DNA of 64,000 nt from Pseudomonadota bacterium (GCA_021851785.1 JAJZBV010000001.1:62001-126000), one strand, 5' to 3'. Numbered from the stretch's first letter, positions 7,658 to 17,211 are shown. Numbers and translations: made by a program. The notes: generated by a model not told the origin, from the sequence alone.

Positions 7658-9046
7658 ATGGGACAAAGCCGCGCGAACAAACGAAGCGGGCAGCCCGTCC
7701 AGACCCTCTCCGATGGGCTCCGCGCCCGCGCGCGGCGCCTGTGGCGGGCGCGGCGGGGGGCGGTCGCGCTCATGGTCGGGCTCGCGCTGCCCGTCCTGAT
7801 CGGGGCGGCGGGGCTCGCGGTCGATGTCGGGCTTTGGTATCGCGAGAGCGCGCGGCTCCAGATGGCGGCCGATGCCGGGGCCATGGGCGCCGCCTATCTC
7901 CTGCAAAACGCTTCCGCCCAGGCGGCGGATTACCTCGCCGCGGCGAGCACCGAAATCCAGGGGATCAGCGGCGGCCATCTGATCGGAACCCTCGCCGGCC
8001 CGCCCGCGGTCAGCGTGATCGCCGGCACCAGCGTCACCGTGACCCTCTCCAGCCAGTCGGACCGGTTTTTCACCAATCTATTTTCGAGCGCGCCGGTGAT
8101 GCTCGCGGCGAGCGCGACCGCCGGGCTCGCCGGCGGCACCGCCTGCGTGCTCGCCGTCGGCACGACGCCGCAAACCGGCATCGACGTCGAGAATAACGGC
8201 AGCATCATCGCGACCGGTTGCAGCGTCTTTTCCAATTCCGCGACCAATATCGCCTGCAATGGCCCGGGCGCGCCGTCCTATGATTCGATCTATGTCCGCA
8301 ACGGCACCGTCACCGCGAAAAGCGTCGCCGCCGCCGGCACCGCCTGCATCAACACCTGGAACGGCAACACCCAGGTCTCGCCGGCGGCTTCCTCGGGCGC
8401 GCCGGTGGAGGTCAATCCGCTCGCCAATCTGGCCCCGCCGCCCGCCACCGGCTCCTGCCAGCAGGCGCCGAGCGGGCATGGCACCTGGACCCTGCAACCC
8501 GGCACCTATTGCGGCGGCCTCCAGATCGGCAACGCCTCGACGGTGAATTTCGCGCCCGGGGTCTATGTCATCACCGACGGCAATTTCACCATCAGCGAGG
8601 GCTCCACCATCGGCACCGCCGCCGGCGTCACCTTCTATCTCGGCGGCAACACCCCCGGCGCCATCGATTTCGAGAATTATACCAACACGAGTTGGGGGAT
8701 GTCGGCGCCGACCAGCGGGCCCTATGCCGGGGTGCTGTTCTATCAGGGCGCCGGCGCCAACGGCACGCCGCCGGTCAATACCATCGTCGGCAATTCCGGC
8801 CTCACTTTGGCCGGCACGGTCTATACCCCCTATGCCCAGTTGCAGGTGACCAACAACGCCCATCTCACCTATCCCGGCAGCCCGACGCCGCTCGGCGAGG
8901 GCCAATGCCCGAGCGTGTCCCCCGCCCCCGGCGCCGGGCTCAACGTCATCGCCCAAAGCCTCGACGTGCAGGGGAGTGCTGTGATCTGCGCCGGCGGCAC
9001 CACCGCCAATGCCGCCGCGCAAACCCGGGTGGTGCTGTTGCAATGA
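7658..9046 (+). CDS. TadG-like Flp pilus assembly protein (Tad domain)
   Basis: The 462-residue protein has a basic N-terminus ending RRGAVALMVGLALPVLIGAAG, a single membrane helix of the Tad/TadG type, followed by the typical VDVGLWYRESARLQMAADAGA segment. The remaining ~380 residues are a low-charge, Gly/Ala/Thr/Asn-rich region predicted to lie outside the membrane, with several Cys residues that could form disulfides. TadG-type proteins are minor components of the Tad secretion system. The gene begins the locus and overlaps the next gene by ATGA. Confidence 0.8.
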   Translation: MGQSRANKRSGQPVQTLSDGLRARARRLWRARRGAVALMVGLALPVLIGAAGLAVDVGLWYRESARLQMAADAGAMGAAYLLQNASAQAADYLAAASTEIQGISGGHLIGTLAGPPAVSVIAGTSVTVTLSSQSDRFFTNLFSSAPVMLAASATAGLAGGTACVLAVGTTPQTGIDVENNGSIIATGCSVFSNSATNIACNGPGAPSYDSIYVRNGTVTAKSVAAAGTACINTWNGNTQVSPAASSGAPVEVNPLANLAPPPATGSCQQAPSGHGTWTLQPGTYCGGLQIGNASTVNFAPGVYVITDGNFTISEGSTIGTAAGVTFYLGGNTPGAIDFENYTNTSWGMSAPTSGPYAGVLFYQGAGANGTPPVNTIVGNSGLTLAGTVYTPYAQLQVTNNAHLTYPGSPTPLGEGQCPSVSPAPGAGLNVIAQSLDVQGSAVICAGGTTANAAAQTRVVLLQ

Positions 9047-9522
9047 GGTTTTTTTCCGCCTGTCGCGCTTTGATCGGTGCCCGGCGCGGCGCCGTCGCGG
9101 TCGAATCGGCGCTGGCGATCACCCTGGTCCTGGTGCCGCTCTGCCTCGGCGCCGCCGATCTCGGCGTGGTGCTCGCGACCCAGGCGCGGCTCGATCAGGC
9201 GACGCAAGCGACGATCCTCGCCGCCTGGGGCAATACCGCCGCCGCCAGCCCCGCCGTGTTGCAGGCGCTGGCGACGGGCGCCTATGGCGCCGCGCCGCCG
9301 GGCCTCGTCATGACCACGCCGAGCCTCGCCTGCGTCTGCCTCACCGTCGCCAGCGGGCAGGAGACTTCGACCCCGGCGAATTGCGGCGGCACCTGCGCCA
9401 GCGGCCAGATGGCGACCTATCTTTCCCTCTCGCTCTCCGCCCAGGTGACGCTGCCGGTGCCGCTCCCGGCGCTGCCGGCGGCGATCGCGCTTTCTTCCGG
9501 CGGCACGGTGCGAATCCAATGA
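9043..9522 (+). CDS. TadE-family pseudopilin (first)
   Basis: The 159-residue protein carries a TadE-like N-terminus: GARRGAVAVESALAITLVLVPL, with the Glu after the presumed prepilin cleavage region, then a long helix and a soluble part with a Cys-rich stretch (CVCLTVASG and NCGGTCASG). Such pseudopilins are processed by the CpaA/TadV peptidase and join the Flp pilus. The ATG overlaps the preceding stop (ATGA), so translation is probably coupled. The next gene is another TadE-like protein. Confidence 0.75.
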   Translation: MRFFSACRALIGARRGAVAVESALAITLVLVPLCLGAADLGVVLATQARLDQATQATILAAWGNTAAASPAVLQALATGAYGAAPPGLVMTTPSLACVCLTVASGQETSTPANCGGTCASGQMATYLSLSLSAQVTLPVPLPALPAAIALSSGGTVRIQ

Positions 9523-9956
9523 GGGGGCGTCCAATGAGGGGGCGCGGGTCATTGTGGCGCGATCGGCGCGGGGTCGCGGCGCTGGAATTCGCCCTGACCG
9601 CCATCCCGGTCCTGATGCTGCTGCTGGCGACGGTCGAATTCGGGCGGCTGTTCGCCGATCAATACGCGCTCTCGCTCGGCGTCGAGCGGGCGGCGCGGTT
9701 CGCCGTGGTGCATGGCAGCCAGTCGGTGCTGCCGGCCTCGGGGGCCGACATCTCGGGTCAGTTCTATGCCGCCGCCGCGCCGTTTCTCGGCGCCGGGGCG
9801 GGCGGGGCGGCGGTCAGCGTCACTTTCACGCCGGACAACACGCCGGGCAGCGTGGTCACCGTGAACGCGACCTATGGTTTCCTGCCGGCGAGCCTTTTGG
9901 AGGCGATTCCGGCGCTGACCCTGAGCGCGCAGGCGAGCTATACGATCCAGAACTGA
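9519..9956 (+). CDS. tadE: TadE-family pseudopilin (second)
   Basis: The 145-residue protein has the TadE signature RRGVAALEFALTAIPVLMLL and then EFGRLFADQYAL. Two in-frame starts exist, ATG 9519 (overlapping the previous stop) and ATG 9534. They lie in a tandem copy of a 15-base unit (CAATGAGGGGGCG). In the second copy the GAGGGGG of the first becomes a well-placed ribosome-binding site, so both starts may be used. The role is the same as for the preceding gene, as a minor pilus component. Confidence 0.8.
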   Translation: MRGRPMRGRGSLWRDRRGVAALEFALTAIPVLMLLLATVEFGRLFADQYALSLGVERAARFAVVHGSQSVLPASGADISGQFYAAAAPFLGAGAGGAAVSVTFTPDNTPGSVVTVNATYGFLPASLLEAIPALTLSAQASYTIQN

Positions 9957-10231
9957 ATTGGCGCCGGAATCGCTGAAATATCAACCAAAAGTAGAATTTT
10001 CTTGAGCCCGGACAGGAGGTTCGCGCCCGATTCCGGCGCGGGTTTTGGCCGTCTCCGCCGCAATCGTCGCAAAAATAATCCCAAGCGTTAACGTTTTGCA
10101 AACCCTCCTCATGGTTGAGTGACCTCGGCGCGCAATGCCCGAGTGGAGGGGGATTGGCCTGCCGGGCAAAAGGTCCGCGTGTTGCGCTTTCCGCGCGAGA
10201 GATCGCGCATCAAACACCGGAGGAGTGAACG
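9957..10231. promoter_or_regulatory. Leader region of the flp pilin gene
   Basis: This is the only long gap (275 bases) inside the Tad locus. It contains two AT-rich patches (around 9970-10000 and 10070-10100) in otherwise GC-rich DNA. It precedes the pilin gene, which usually needs its own strong promoter. No individual -35/-10 pair is convincing. The ribosome-binding site GGAGGAG lies just before the flp start. Confidence 0.35.
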
Positions 10232-10408
10232 ATGCTTTCCTATCTCAAAACCTGGCTGGCGCTGAAAACCGACCGGCGCGCGGTGACGGCGCTGGAATAC
10301 GGGCTGATCGCGGCGGTGTTGGGGGCCGTAATTGTTACCGCATTCACGTCGCTTGGTACCGGGCTTACCACTGCTATCGGCAAGGCGGTAACTGCTCTCA
10401 GTGGGTGA
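10232..10408 (+). CDS. flp: Flp/Fap-type major pilin subunit
   Basis: The 58-residue prepilin starts with a short basic leader MLSYLKTWLALKTDRRAVTA. LEYGLIAAVLGAVIV follows: the Glu-Tyr pair after the hydrophobic segment start is the Flp motif needed for processing and assembly. It is preceded by GGAGGAGTGAACG. It would be cleaved by the prepilin peptidase encoded immediately downstream and polymerised by the CpaF/TadB/TadC machine into adhesive pili. Confidence 0.92.
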   Translation: MLSYLKTWLALKTDRRAVTALEYGLIAAVLGAVIVTAFTSLGTGLTTAIGKAVTALSG

Positions 10409-10480
10409 GCACCCTAACCGCTTCCAACTTCGTCCGAAAGCAAATCCTCGCAACGGAACACAGCCAAGACGGGGTGTTCG

Positions 10481-10990
10481 GTGTCGCAAAACGTTTTCCC
10501 GCTGATCACCACGAGCCTGACCGCCGGCGGCATGGCGTTGCTGCTTGCCGCCGGCGCCGAGGACATCGCGACCCGCCTGGTCTCCAACCGGCTCTCGCTC
10601 GCCCTCGCCCTCTGCGGCGTGGGCCTGCGCTGGCGGGAGGGCGCGCTTTGGATCGCCGTGCTCGCAGCACTCGCGGTGTTCCTCGCCGGAGCGTTCTGCT
10701 GGCGGCGCGGCTGGCTCGGCGGCGGTGACGTGAAGCTGCTCGGCGCCGCCGCGCTCTTCGTCCCACCGGCGCGGATCCCGGCGCTGCTGCTGGCGACGTC
10801 CCTCGCCGGCGGGGCGCTCGCACTGCTCTATCTCGCGCTCGCCGCCCTGCCGCCCGCCGCACCGGCGCGGGGGAAGGGGCCGCTTCCCGCCCGCCTCCTC
10901 CGCATCGAGCGCTGGCGCATCCGCCGCCACGGCCCGCTGCCCTACGCCTCGGCGATCGCCGCCGGCGCCGTTTTCACCCTGTTCCGTTAG
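10481..10990 (+). CDS. cpaA: Prepilin peptidase CpaA/TadV (A24 family)
   Basis: This 169-residue membrane protein has about five hydrophobic segments. It carries the two aspartates of the type IV prepilin peptidases: one in EDIATRLVSNRLS near residue 28 and the other in GGGDVKLLGAAALF near residue 85 (the GxGD motif). The C-terminal LPYASAIAAGAVF matches the family. It lacks the cysteine/methyltransferase N-terminal domain of PilD, as usual for CpaA. GTG start. Confidence 0.88.
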   Translation: MSQNVFPLITTSLTAGGMALLLAAGAEDIATRLVSNRLSLALALCGVGLRWREGALWIAVLAALAVFLAGAFCWRRGWLGGGDVKLLGAAALFVPPARIPALLLATSLAGGALALLYLALAALPPAAPARGKGPLPARLLRIERWRIRRHGPLPYASAIAAGAVFTLFR

Positions 10991-10999
10991 GGCGCCGTC

Positions 11000-11836
11000 A
11001 TGGCCCTCCGCCTCGCCCTGTTCGTCCTCATGGCGCTCGGCCTCGCCGGTTTCGGCGCCGTCGCCTGGATCGGAACCCACCCCCAGGCGCCGCGCGCCGT
11101 GGCCGTTCCGCCGGAGAAAATCCTGGTCGCGGCGCGGCCGCTCCGCGGCGGCAGCCTGCTCAAGCCGGAAGACGTCACCACCGCCGATGTCGCCCCCGGC
11201 GCCGCGCCGGACGGCGCCAGCGATGATTCGCCGGCGGCGCGCGCCAGCCTCTACGGCGCCATGGTCCGCCGCAGCCTCGCGATCGGTGAGGCGATCCTGC
11301 CGGCCGGGATCATGCGCCCCGGCGATCACGGCTTTCTCGCCGCCGTGCTCGGGCCGGACATGCGCGCCGTCACCGTCGCGGTCGATATCGTCACCGGCAG
11401 CGCCGGGCTGATCTGGCCCGGCGACCGCATCGATCTCATCCTGACCCAGACCCTCGATCCGCAATCGGCGCCGCCGAGCCGGCGCGTCGCCGCCGAAACC
11501 GTGCTCGCCAATGTGCGGGTGATCGCGATCGACCAGCAACTGGTGCAAGGCGCCTCGCCGGACGCGCCGGATCAGAAGGCGGCGCGCACCGTCACCCTGG
11601 AGGTCAGCCCGCAAGGGGCGGAGGAGGTGACGGTGGCGGCCAAGCTCGGGCATCTCTCGCTGGTGGTCCGCGCCGCCGACCCCGGCACCGCGCCCACCCC
11701 AACCGCCGCCCGCCCCTCCATCACCTGGGCCGGCAAAGTGTCGCCGGCGCTGGTCGAGGGGGATGTCCCGCATGGCGCGAGCAAAACCATGCGCGTCTAT
11801 CAGGGCGGCGCCGACGGCAAGGAATTCCATTTCTGA
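11000..11836 (+). CDS. cpaB: Flp pilus assembly protein CpaB/RcpC
   Basis: The 278-residue protein has one N-terminal membrane anchor and then an SAF domain (VLVAARPLRGGSLLKPEDV-type segment, residues 35-60). It continues with PGDRIDLILTQ and ARTVTLEVSPQGAE, both typical of CpaB. It works with the CpaC secretin in the periplasm. The stop overlaps the CpaC start by one base. Confidence 0.9.
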   Translation: MALRLALFVLMALGLAGFGAVAWIGTHPQAPRAVAVPPEKILVAARPLRGGSLLKPEDVTTADVAPGAAPDGASDDSPAARASLYGAMVRRSLAIGEAILPAGIMRPGDHGFLAAVLGPDMRAVTVAVDIVTGSAGLIWPGDRIDLILTQTLDPQSAPPSRRVAAETVLANVRVIAIDQQLVQGASPDAPDQKAARTVTLEVSPQGAEEVTVAAKLGHLSLVVRAADPGTAPTPTAARPSITWAGKVSPALVEGDVPHGASKTMRVYQGGADGKEFHF

Positions 11837-13239
11837 TGGCGACCGATCGCGCCTTCACCGCGCTCGCCCTTCTTCTGGCGCTGGCCGTCGCCGCGCCGGC
11901 CCCGGTTTTCGCCCAAGCCACGCCGGCCCCGGCACCAGCACCCGCGCCGGCCCCGGCACCAGCGGCCCATCCCGGCGTCATTCAGCTTTCGGCCGGCAGC
12001 GGCCAGGTGGTCTCGCTCCCCGGGCCGGCGACCAGCGTTTTCGCCGCCGACCCGAAAGTGGCCGAGGTGCGCCCGGCGAGCCCGACCTCGCTCTTCGTCT
12101 TCGGCGTCGCCCCCGGCCGCACCACCATCGCGGCACTCGACAGCGCCGGGCACCAGGTCGGCACGTTCACGGTCATCGTCAAGGCGTCGGGCTTTGGCGC
12201 CGGCGAGGCCGAGAGCGCCATCGCCCATCTGTCGCCGGAGAGCCATGTCACCATCGCGCCGACGCCGCAGGGCATGATCCTGAGCGGCGAGGTGCCGACG
12301 GCGGCGGCGGCCGAACAGGCGATGGCGATCGCCAAGCAATACGCCGCCAGCGGCCAGAAGATCGAGGACCGGCTGAGCGTGCGTGACGGCGTGCAGGTGG
12401 GATTGCGGGTGCGGATCGCCGAGATGAACCGCGTCGTGGTGCGCGAATTCGGGGTCAACTGGTCGAAACTGGGCAATTTCGCGTCCTTCACCACCAATCT
12501 CGCGACCAACCCGGCACTCGCCACCGCCGGCCTCGGCATGCCGACGCTGGGCAAGGGCATCGACGGCGCCGACGCCATTCTGGATGCGCTGGCGCAGGAT
12601 AATCTGGTGCGCATCCTCGCCGAGCCGACGCTGGTGACGATGAGCGGGCAGACCGCGAGCTTTCTCGTCGGCGGCGAATTTCCCATCCCGATCGCCCAGG
12701 AATTCGGCCAGATCTCGATCCAGTTCCAGCAATACGGCGTGCAGCTCGCCTTCGTCCCGACGGTGCTCAGCAATGGCCGGATCAGCCTCCATGTGCGCCC
12801 CGAGGTGAGCGAGCTGACCAACCAGGGCGCGGTGCAGCTCTCGGTCGGGCCCGGCTCGGTCTCGGTGCCGGCGCTGACCGTGCGGCGCGCCGAGACGACC
12901 TTGCAGCTCGGCAGCGGACAGAGCTTCGCGATCGCCGGCCTGCTCGAGGACCGCTCGACGCAGATCGACAATTCCGTGCTCGGGCTTGGCGAAATCCCGA
13001 TCCTCGGGGCGCTGTTCCGCTCCGACAGCTTTCAGCGCAACCAGACCGAGCTGGTGATCATCGTCACCCCCTATATCGTGCGCCCGGTGAGCGATCCCAA
13101 CGCGCTGGTCGCGCCGACCAGCGATGTCTGGCGCGCGCCCAATGATTTCGAGCGCATCCTGCTCATGCGCCAGCTTGCCCGCGGCGAGCCGCCGACGCCG
13201 GTGCATATCCCCGGCGATCCCGGATTCATCGTGCAGTGA
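11836..13239 (+). CDS. cpaC: Outer-membrane secretin CpaC/RcpA
   Basis: The 467-residue protein has a signal peptide (cleavage after VFAQA), an unusual run of alternating Ala-Pro (residues ~35-49), an N-terminal pilus/BON-like domain with LFVFGVAPGRTTI, and a C-terminal secretin domain. The secretin block includes LAEPTLVTMSGQTASFLVGG and GLGEIPILGALFRS, with TELVIIVTPYIV near the end. It forms the outer-membrane channel for the Flp pilus. Confidence 0.93.
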   Translation: MATDRAFTALALLLALAVAAPAPVFAQATPAPAPAPAPAPAPAAHPGVIQLSAGSGQVVSLPGPATSVFAADPKVAEVRPASPTSLFVFGVAPGRTTIAALDSAGHQVGTFTVIVKASGFGAGEAESAIAHLSPESHVTIAPTPQGMILSGEVPTAAAAEQAMAIAKQYAASGQKIEDRLSVRDGVQVGLRVRIAEMNRVVVREFGVNWSKLGNFASFTTNLATNPALATAGLGMPTLGKGIDGADAILDALAQDNLVRILAEPTLVTMSGQTASFLVGGEFPIPIAQEFGQISIQFQQYGVQLAFVPTVLSNGRISLHVRPEVSELTNQGAVQLSVGPGSVSVPALTVRRAETTLQLGSGQSFAIAGLLEDRSTQIDNSVLGLGEIPILGALFRSDSFQRNQTELVIIVTPYIVRPVSDPNALVAPTSDVWRAPNDFERILLMRQLARGEPPTPVHIPGDPGFIVQ

Positions 13240-13250
13240 AGGGCATCCCC

Positions 13251-13646
13251 ATGGCCGCATCCCGCCGCTGGCGCCTGTCCCTGCTGCTCGTCGCCCTCGC
13301 CGCCGCCGGGTGCGACGCGATCGACCCCTATGCCCGCCCCGGCGTCTGGACCCCGACCGGTGCGAGCGAGGCCAATCTCCGCGCCATGGTCGCGAACCCG
13401 GCCGATCTCGTGCGGGGCGCGGACGAGCAGGGCACCCAGGGCCAGCCCGCGGCGGATGCGGTCGCGGCGTGGCGCGCCGGGCACGCCAAGCCGCTCCCCG
13501 CCGGCGACACCGCGCAGCCCGGCCAGCCGCCGGCCGACAGCGGCGCCGGCGGCGCCCCGCCGGGCATGGGCGGGGCCCCCTCTGGCGCCCCCTCTGGCGG
13601 CGGGGCCGGCGTTGGCGCGGGCGGCGCCGGGGTTGGAGGCAATTGA
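13251..13646 (+). CDS. Short CpaD-like pilus lipoprotein
   Basis: The 131-residue lipoprotein has a signal peptide with lipobox LAAAGC (Cys near residue 21), then DPYARPGVWTPTGASEANLRAMVANPADLVRG, which resembles the conserved core of CpaD. Its last ~45 residues are a low-complexity Gly/Pro/Ala tail (GGAPPGMGGAPSGAPSGG). It is much shorter than classical CpaD (over 200 residues), so identification relies on position and lipobox. A GTG at 13236 overlapping the cpaC stop is an alternative start. Confidence 0.6.
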   Translation: MAASRRWRLSLLLVALAAAGCDAIDPYARPGVWTPTGASEANLRAMVANPADLVRGADEQGTQGQPAADAVAAWRAGHAKPLPAGDTAQPGQPPADSGAGGAPPGMGGAPSGAPSGGGAGVGAGGAGVGGN

Positions 13647-14881
13647 TGCCCGATGACGCCCGCATCGCCGCCCTTCCCGAGGACGGCGCCGCCGGAAGCG
13701 GCGACCGCGCGCCGCTCCTCGCCTTCATCGCCGATGGCGCGAGCGAGGCGATCCTGCGCGAGGTTCTGGGCGAAGTGGCGCTCGCCGGCGTCACCATCCG
13801 CCGTGGCAATGTCCGCGCCGCCATCGCTGCCCTGACCAAGACGCCGACCCCGCAGGCCCTGATCGTCGATGTCAGCGGCGAGGACCGGCCGCTGACCGCG
13901 CTCGGCGATCTCTCCGAGGTGGTCGAGCCGGATGTGCGCGTTCTGGTGGTCGGCGAGGAGGAAAGCCTGAATTTCTACCGGCTGGTCACGCGCCATCTCG
14001 GCGCGCTCGAATATCTCTACAAGCCGCTGACGCGCGACATGGTGGCGCGGCATTTCCTGCCGCTGCTGACCGGCGCCGAGCTTCCCGCCGACAATTTCCA
14101 AGGCGGGCGGATGGTGACCATCACCGGCGTGCGCGGCGGCGCCGGCGCCAGCACCATCGCGGCGCACCTCGCCTGGCATTTCGGCGTTGCCGCCGGACGT
14201 CACACCGTGCTCCTCGACGCCGATCTCCATTTCGGCACCGCCGCCCTTCTGCTCGACGGCAAGGCCAGCGCCGGGCTGCGCACCGCGCTGGAAGCGCCAC
14301 AGCGCATCGACGAGCTGTTCGTCGAGCGCGCGGCGCAGCCGGTTTCGGGGCGGCTCTTCGTGCTCGCCGGCGAGGAAACGCCCGACGCGGCGCCGGTCTA
14401 TGCCGAAGCCGCCGGCGAGAAGCTGATCGAGGCGCTGCGCCGGCGCTATAATCTGATCATCGCCGATGTCCCGCCGGCGCCGCTCGCCTTCAACCATGAC
14501 CTGCTCGGCCTCGGCCATCACCGGGTGCTGGTGCTGCCGCCGACGCTCGCCGGCGTGCGCGACACGCTGCGGCTCTTGGCACTGCCCCATGGCCGGCTGC
14601 AACCGCGCCGGCCGATCCTGGTCCTGAACCGCCTCGGCGCGCCCGGCAGCCTGACCCGCGCGCAGATCGAGGCGGCGCTGAAGCTCAAGATCGACGTCGT
14701 CATCCCCGATCTGCCGCGCCAGATGGCGCGCGCGACCGCCCTCGGCGCGCCCGCCTCGGGCCTGCGCGGCGGGTTTCGCGCCGGCATCCTGGCGCTGGCC
14801 AAGGAGGTCGCCTTCGTCAAGGTGCCGGATGAAATCCCCGCCCCGGGCAGACGGCGGCGCTGGTTCGGCTGGCGGCGATGA
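13646..14881 (+). CDS. cpaE: Pilus localisation ATPase CpaE/TadZ
   Basis: The 411-residue protein has an N-terminal receiver-like domain (residues ~25-145) and a C-terminal MinD/ParA-like ATPase domain. The deviant Walker A GVRGGAGASTIA starts at residue 161, and LLDADLHFGTAALLLD and YNLIIADVPPAP follow. CpaE proteins place the Tad machine at a cell site, often a pole. The start overlaps the lipoprotein stop (TGATG) and the end overlaps cpaF (ATGA). Confidence 0.9.
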   Translation: MPDDARIAALPEDGAAGSGDRAPLLAFIADGASEAILREVLGEVALAGVTIRRGNVRAAIAALTKTPTPQALIVDVSGEDRPLTALGDLSEVVEPDVRVLVVGEEESLNFYRLVTRHLGALEYLYKPLTRDMVARHFLPLLTGAELPADNFQGGRMVTITGVRGGAGASTIAAHLAWHFGVAAGRHTVLLDADLHFGTAALLLDGKASAGLRTALEAPQRIDELFVERAAQPVSGRLFVLAGEETPDAAPVYAEAAGEKLIEALRRRYNLIIADVPPAPLAFNHDLLGLGHHRVLVLPPTLAGVRDTLRLLALPHGRLQPRRPILVLNRLGAPGSLTRAQIEAALKLKIDVVIPDLPRQMARATALGAPASGLRGGFRAGILALAKEVAFVKVPDEIPAPGRRRRWFGWRR

Positions 14882-16242
14882 GCGAGACGGTTCCCCGCGG
14901 CGCGGCATTCGGGCGCCGCCGCGCGACCCCTGACGCGGCGCCCGCGCCCCTCGGCGCCGAACCCGCGCAAGCGCCGCCGGACACCTCGCTCGGCACGCTG
15001 CGCGGCCTCTGTCTCGAACAGCTCGACCCCGCCGCCGCCGCCGGCATGCCGCAGGAAAAGCTCGCCCAGGCGGTGGAGCGGCTGATCGCCGAGATCGCGA
15101 CCGAGCGGCGCATTCAGCTCAATGCCCGCGAGCAGCGCGAACTCGCGTTCAGCCTCGTCGACGACATGCTCGGCCACGGACCGTTGCAGCCGCTGCTCGA
15201 GGACGAGGCGGTGACCGACATCATGGTCAACGGTCCGGCGCGCGTCTTTGTCGAGCGCGGCGGCAAACTCACGCTCTCGGCGGTGCGGTTTCGCGATGCC
15301 GGCCATGTCGCCAATATCTGCCAGCGCATCGCCGCCGCGGTCGGACGGCGGATCGATGAAGCGAGCCCGATGGTCGATGCAAGGCTGGCCGATGGCTCGC
15401 GCGTCAACATCGTCTTCCCGCCGCTCGCCCTCGATGGGCCCTATCTCTCGATCCGCAAATTCGCCAAGAAGAAGATCGATTTTCCGAAACTGATCGAGTT
15501 CGGCTCGCTGACGCCGCCGGTCGCGCGGGTGCTCGAGATCGCGTCCCGGATCAGGCTCAACGTCATCATTTCCGGCGGCACCGGCTCGGGCAAAACGACG
15601 CTGCTCAACGCGATGTCGCGGCTGATCGACGGCGGCGAGCGCATCGTGACGGTCGAGGACGCCGCCGAACTGCAATTGCAGCAGCCGCATGTCGTGCGGC
15701 TCGAAACCCGGCCGGCCAGTCTCGAAGGGCGCGGCGAGATCAATCAGCGCGATCTGGTGCGCAACGCGCTCCGCATGCGCCCCGACCGCATCATCGTCGG
15801 CGAGGTGCGGAGCGGCGAGGCCTTCGACATGCTGCAAGCGATGAACACCGGCCATGACGGCTCGATGTCCACGGTCCACGCCAACACCGCGCGCGATGCG
15901 CTGACGCGCATCGAGAGCATGGTGCAGATGGGCAATATCGGCCTTCCCGCCCGTGCCATCCGCACCCAGATCGTGAGCGCGATCGATCTCATCGTGCAGG
16001 TCGAGCGCCAGCGCGATGGCGGACGGCGGGTGCTGCAGGTCTCCGAAGTCTGCGGCATGGAGGGCGACGTCGTCACCATGAACGACATCTTTCTCCTCGA
16101 GGTCGAGGGTGAGGGGTTGGATGGCCGGCTTCGCGTGCGCTACCGGGTCAGCCGGGCGCGGCCGAATTTTCATGACCGGCTGACCTATTTCGGCCTGGAG
16201 CGTGCCTGGACGACGGCGCTCGACGATGCGGAGCGCGGCTGA
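14878..16242 (+). CDS. cpaF: Secretion ATPase CpaF/TadA
   Basis: The 454-residue type II/IV secretion ATPase has an N-terminal helical domain, then [18 protein letters not shown] and Walker A GGTGSGKT at residues 233-240. An Asp box ([20 protein letters not shown]), Walker B ([17 protein letters not shown]) and a His box ([20 protein letters not shown]) follow. It drives both extension and retraction of Flp pili. All catalytic motifs are intact. Confidence 0.96.
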   Translation: MSETVPRGAAFGRRRATPDAAPAPLGAEPAQAPPDTSLGTLRGLCLEQLDPAAAAGMPQEKLAQAVERLIAEIATERRIQLNAREQRELAFSLVDDMLGHGPLQPLLEDEAVTDIMVNGPARVFVERGGKLTLSAVRFRDAGHVANICQRIAAAVGRRIDEASPMVDARLADGSRVNIVFPPLALDGPYLSIRKFAKKKIDFPKLIEFGSLTPPVARVLEIASRIRLNVIISGGTGSGKTTLLNAMSRLIDGGERIVTVEDAAELQLQQPHVVRLETRPASLEGRGEINQRDLVRNALRMRPDRIIVGEVRSGEAFDMLQAMNTGHDGSMSTVHANTARDALTRIESMVQMGNIGLPARAIRTQIVSAIDLIVQVERQRDGGRRVLQVSEVCGMEGDVVTMNDIFLLEVEGEGLDGRLRVRYRVSRARPNFHDRLTYFGLERAWTTALDDAERG

Positions 16243-17201
16243 TGCTCGATCTCCGCCTGATGCTCGCGGGCTTCATCGGCTTGACCGGGCTCGGCATGAG
16301 CGCGCTTTTGCTACAGCGCGGCCATGAACGCGAACAGCTTTGGCAGGCGCGCGTCCGGCGTGTGCTCGACCCGCACGCGCGACAGCCGCACGCGGCCGAG
16401 GCGCCGCCGTTCCGGATCGGTCTCAGGAGCAGCGGCGCCAAACCCTGGCAGCGCGCGGTCGCGCTGTTTGGATTTCATCCCGAGCGGCGCGATCATTATC
16501 CGGTGCGCTGGTGGATTGTCCTGCCGGCCGCCTTGCTCGGCGCCCGGCTGGTGGCCGGGGTCATCGCCAATCTGCTGGGCGGGGCATCGCTTTTTCTCAT
16601 CGTTCCGATCTGGATCCTGCTCTGCCGGCAGATTTTCAAATGGTTCGACGACCGCCGGCGCGACGCCCTGTTTCGCCAATTTCCCGATGCCCTGGCAATG
16701 ATCGTGCGTTCGGTCAGGGTCGGCATTCCGGTGAGCGAGGCGATACGACTGGTCGCGCGGGAAAGCGTCGATCCGACGCGGCGGGAATTCGCCATCATCG
16801 CCGACAAGATCGCGATCGGTATGCTGCTCGATGAAGCGCTGCGGCAGATGGGGGGGCGCAACGATTTGCCGGAATACCGGTTCTTCGCGACGGCGCTTTC
16901 GTTGCAGAGCCAGACCGGCGGCGGTCTCGCCGAAACCCTCGAAAACCTCGCCGATGTCATCCGCAAGCGTGTCGCGATGCGCGAACGCGGCCACGCCTTG
17001 GCGTCGGAGGCGAAAACCAGCGCCGGGATTCTGGCGGCGCTTCCGGTTTTTGCCGGTGCTGGACTTGCCCTGATCAATCCCGGCTATATCGGTGTGCTGT
17101 TCTTCGACCCCAGCGGCAAACGCCTGATGGGCATCGCGCTCGGCATGCTCGCGGGCGGCATCATGGTCATGCGCGGCCTGATCCGGCGCAGCCTGACATG
17201 A
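16242..17201 (+). CDS. tadB: Inner-membrane platform protein TadB
   Basis: The 319-residue protein has two or three N-terminal hydrophobic segments and then a T2SSF domain (FPDALAMIVRSVRVGIPVSE, residues ~148-167; SLQSQTGGGLAETLENLADVIRKR). Two C-terminal helices follow. It forms the inner-membrane platform with TadC. The start overlaps the cpaF stop (TGATG). Confidence 0.92.
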   Translation: MLDLRLMLAGFIGLTGLGMSALLLQRGHEREQLWQARVRRVLDPHARQPHAAEAPPFRIGLRSSGAKPWQRAVALFGFHPERRDHYPVRWWIVLPAALLGARLVAGVIANLLGGASLFLIVPIWILLCRQIFKWFDDRRRDALFRQFPDALAMIVRSVRVGIPVSEAIRLVARESVDPTRREFAIIADKIAIGMLLDEALRQMGGRNDLPEYRFFATALSLQSQTGGGLAETLENLADVIRKRVAMRERGHALASEAKTSAGILAALPVFAGAGLALINPGYIGVLFFDPSGKRLMGIALGMLAGGIMVMRGLIRRSLT

Positions 17202-17211
17202 GCGCCCCGCC

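Noticed and set aside
10109-11830. 573-codon minus-strand frame opposite flp, cpaA and cpaB
   Set aside because: Low-complexity antisense product. It covers three recognised plus-strand genes.
11800-13839. 679-codon minus-strand frame opposite cpaC and cpaE
   Set aside because: The composition is that of an antisense shadow. The plus strand carries well-identified secretin and ATPase genes.
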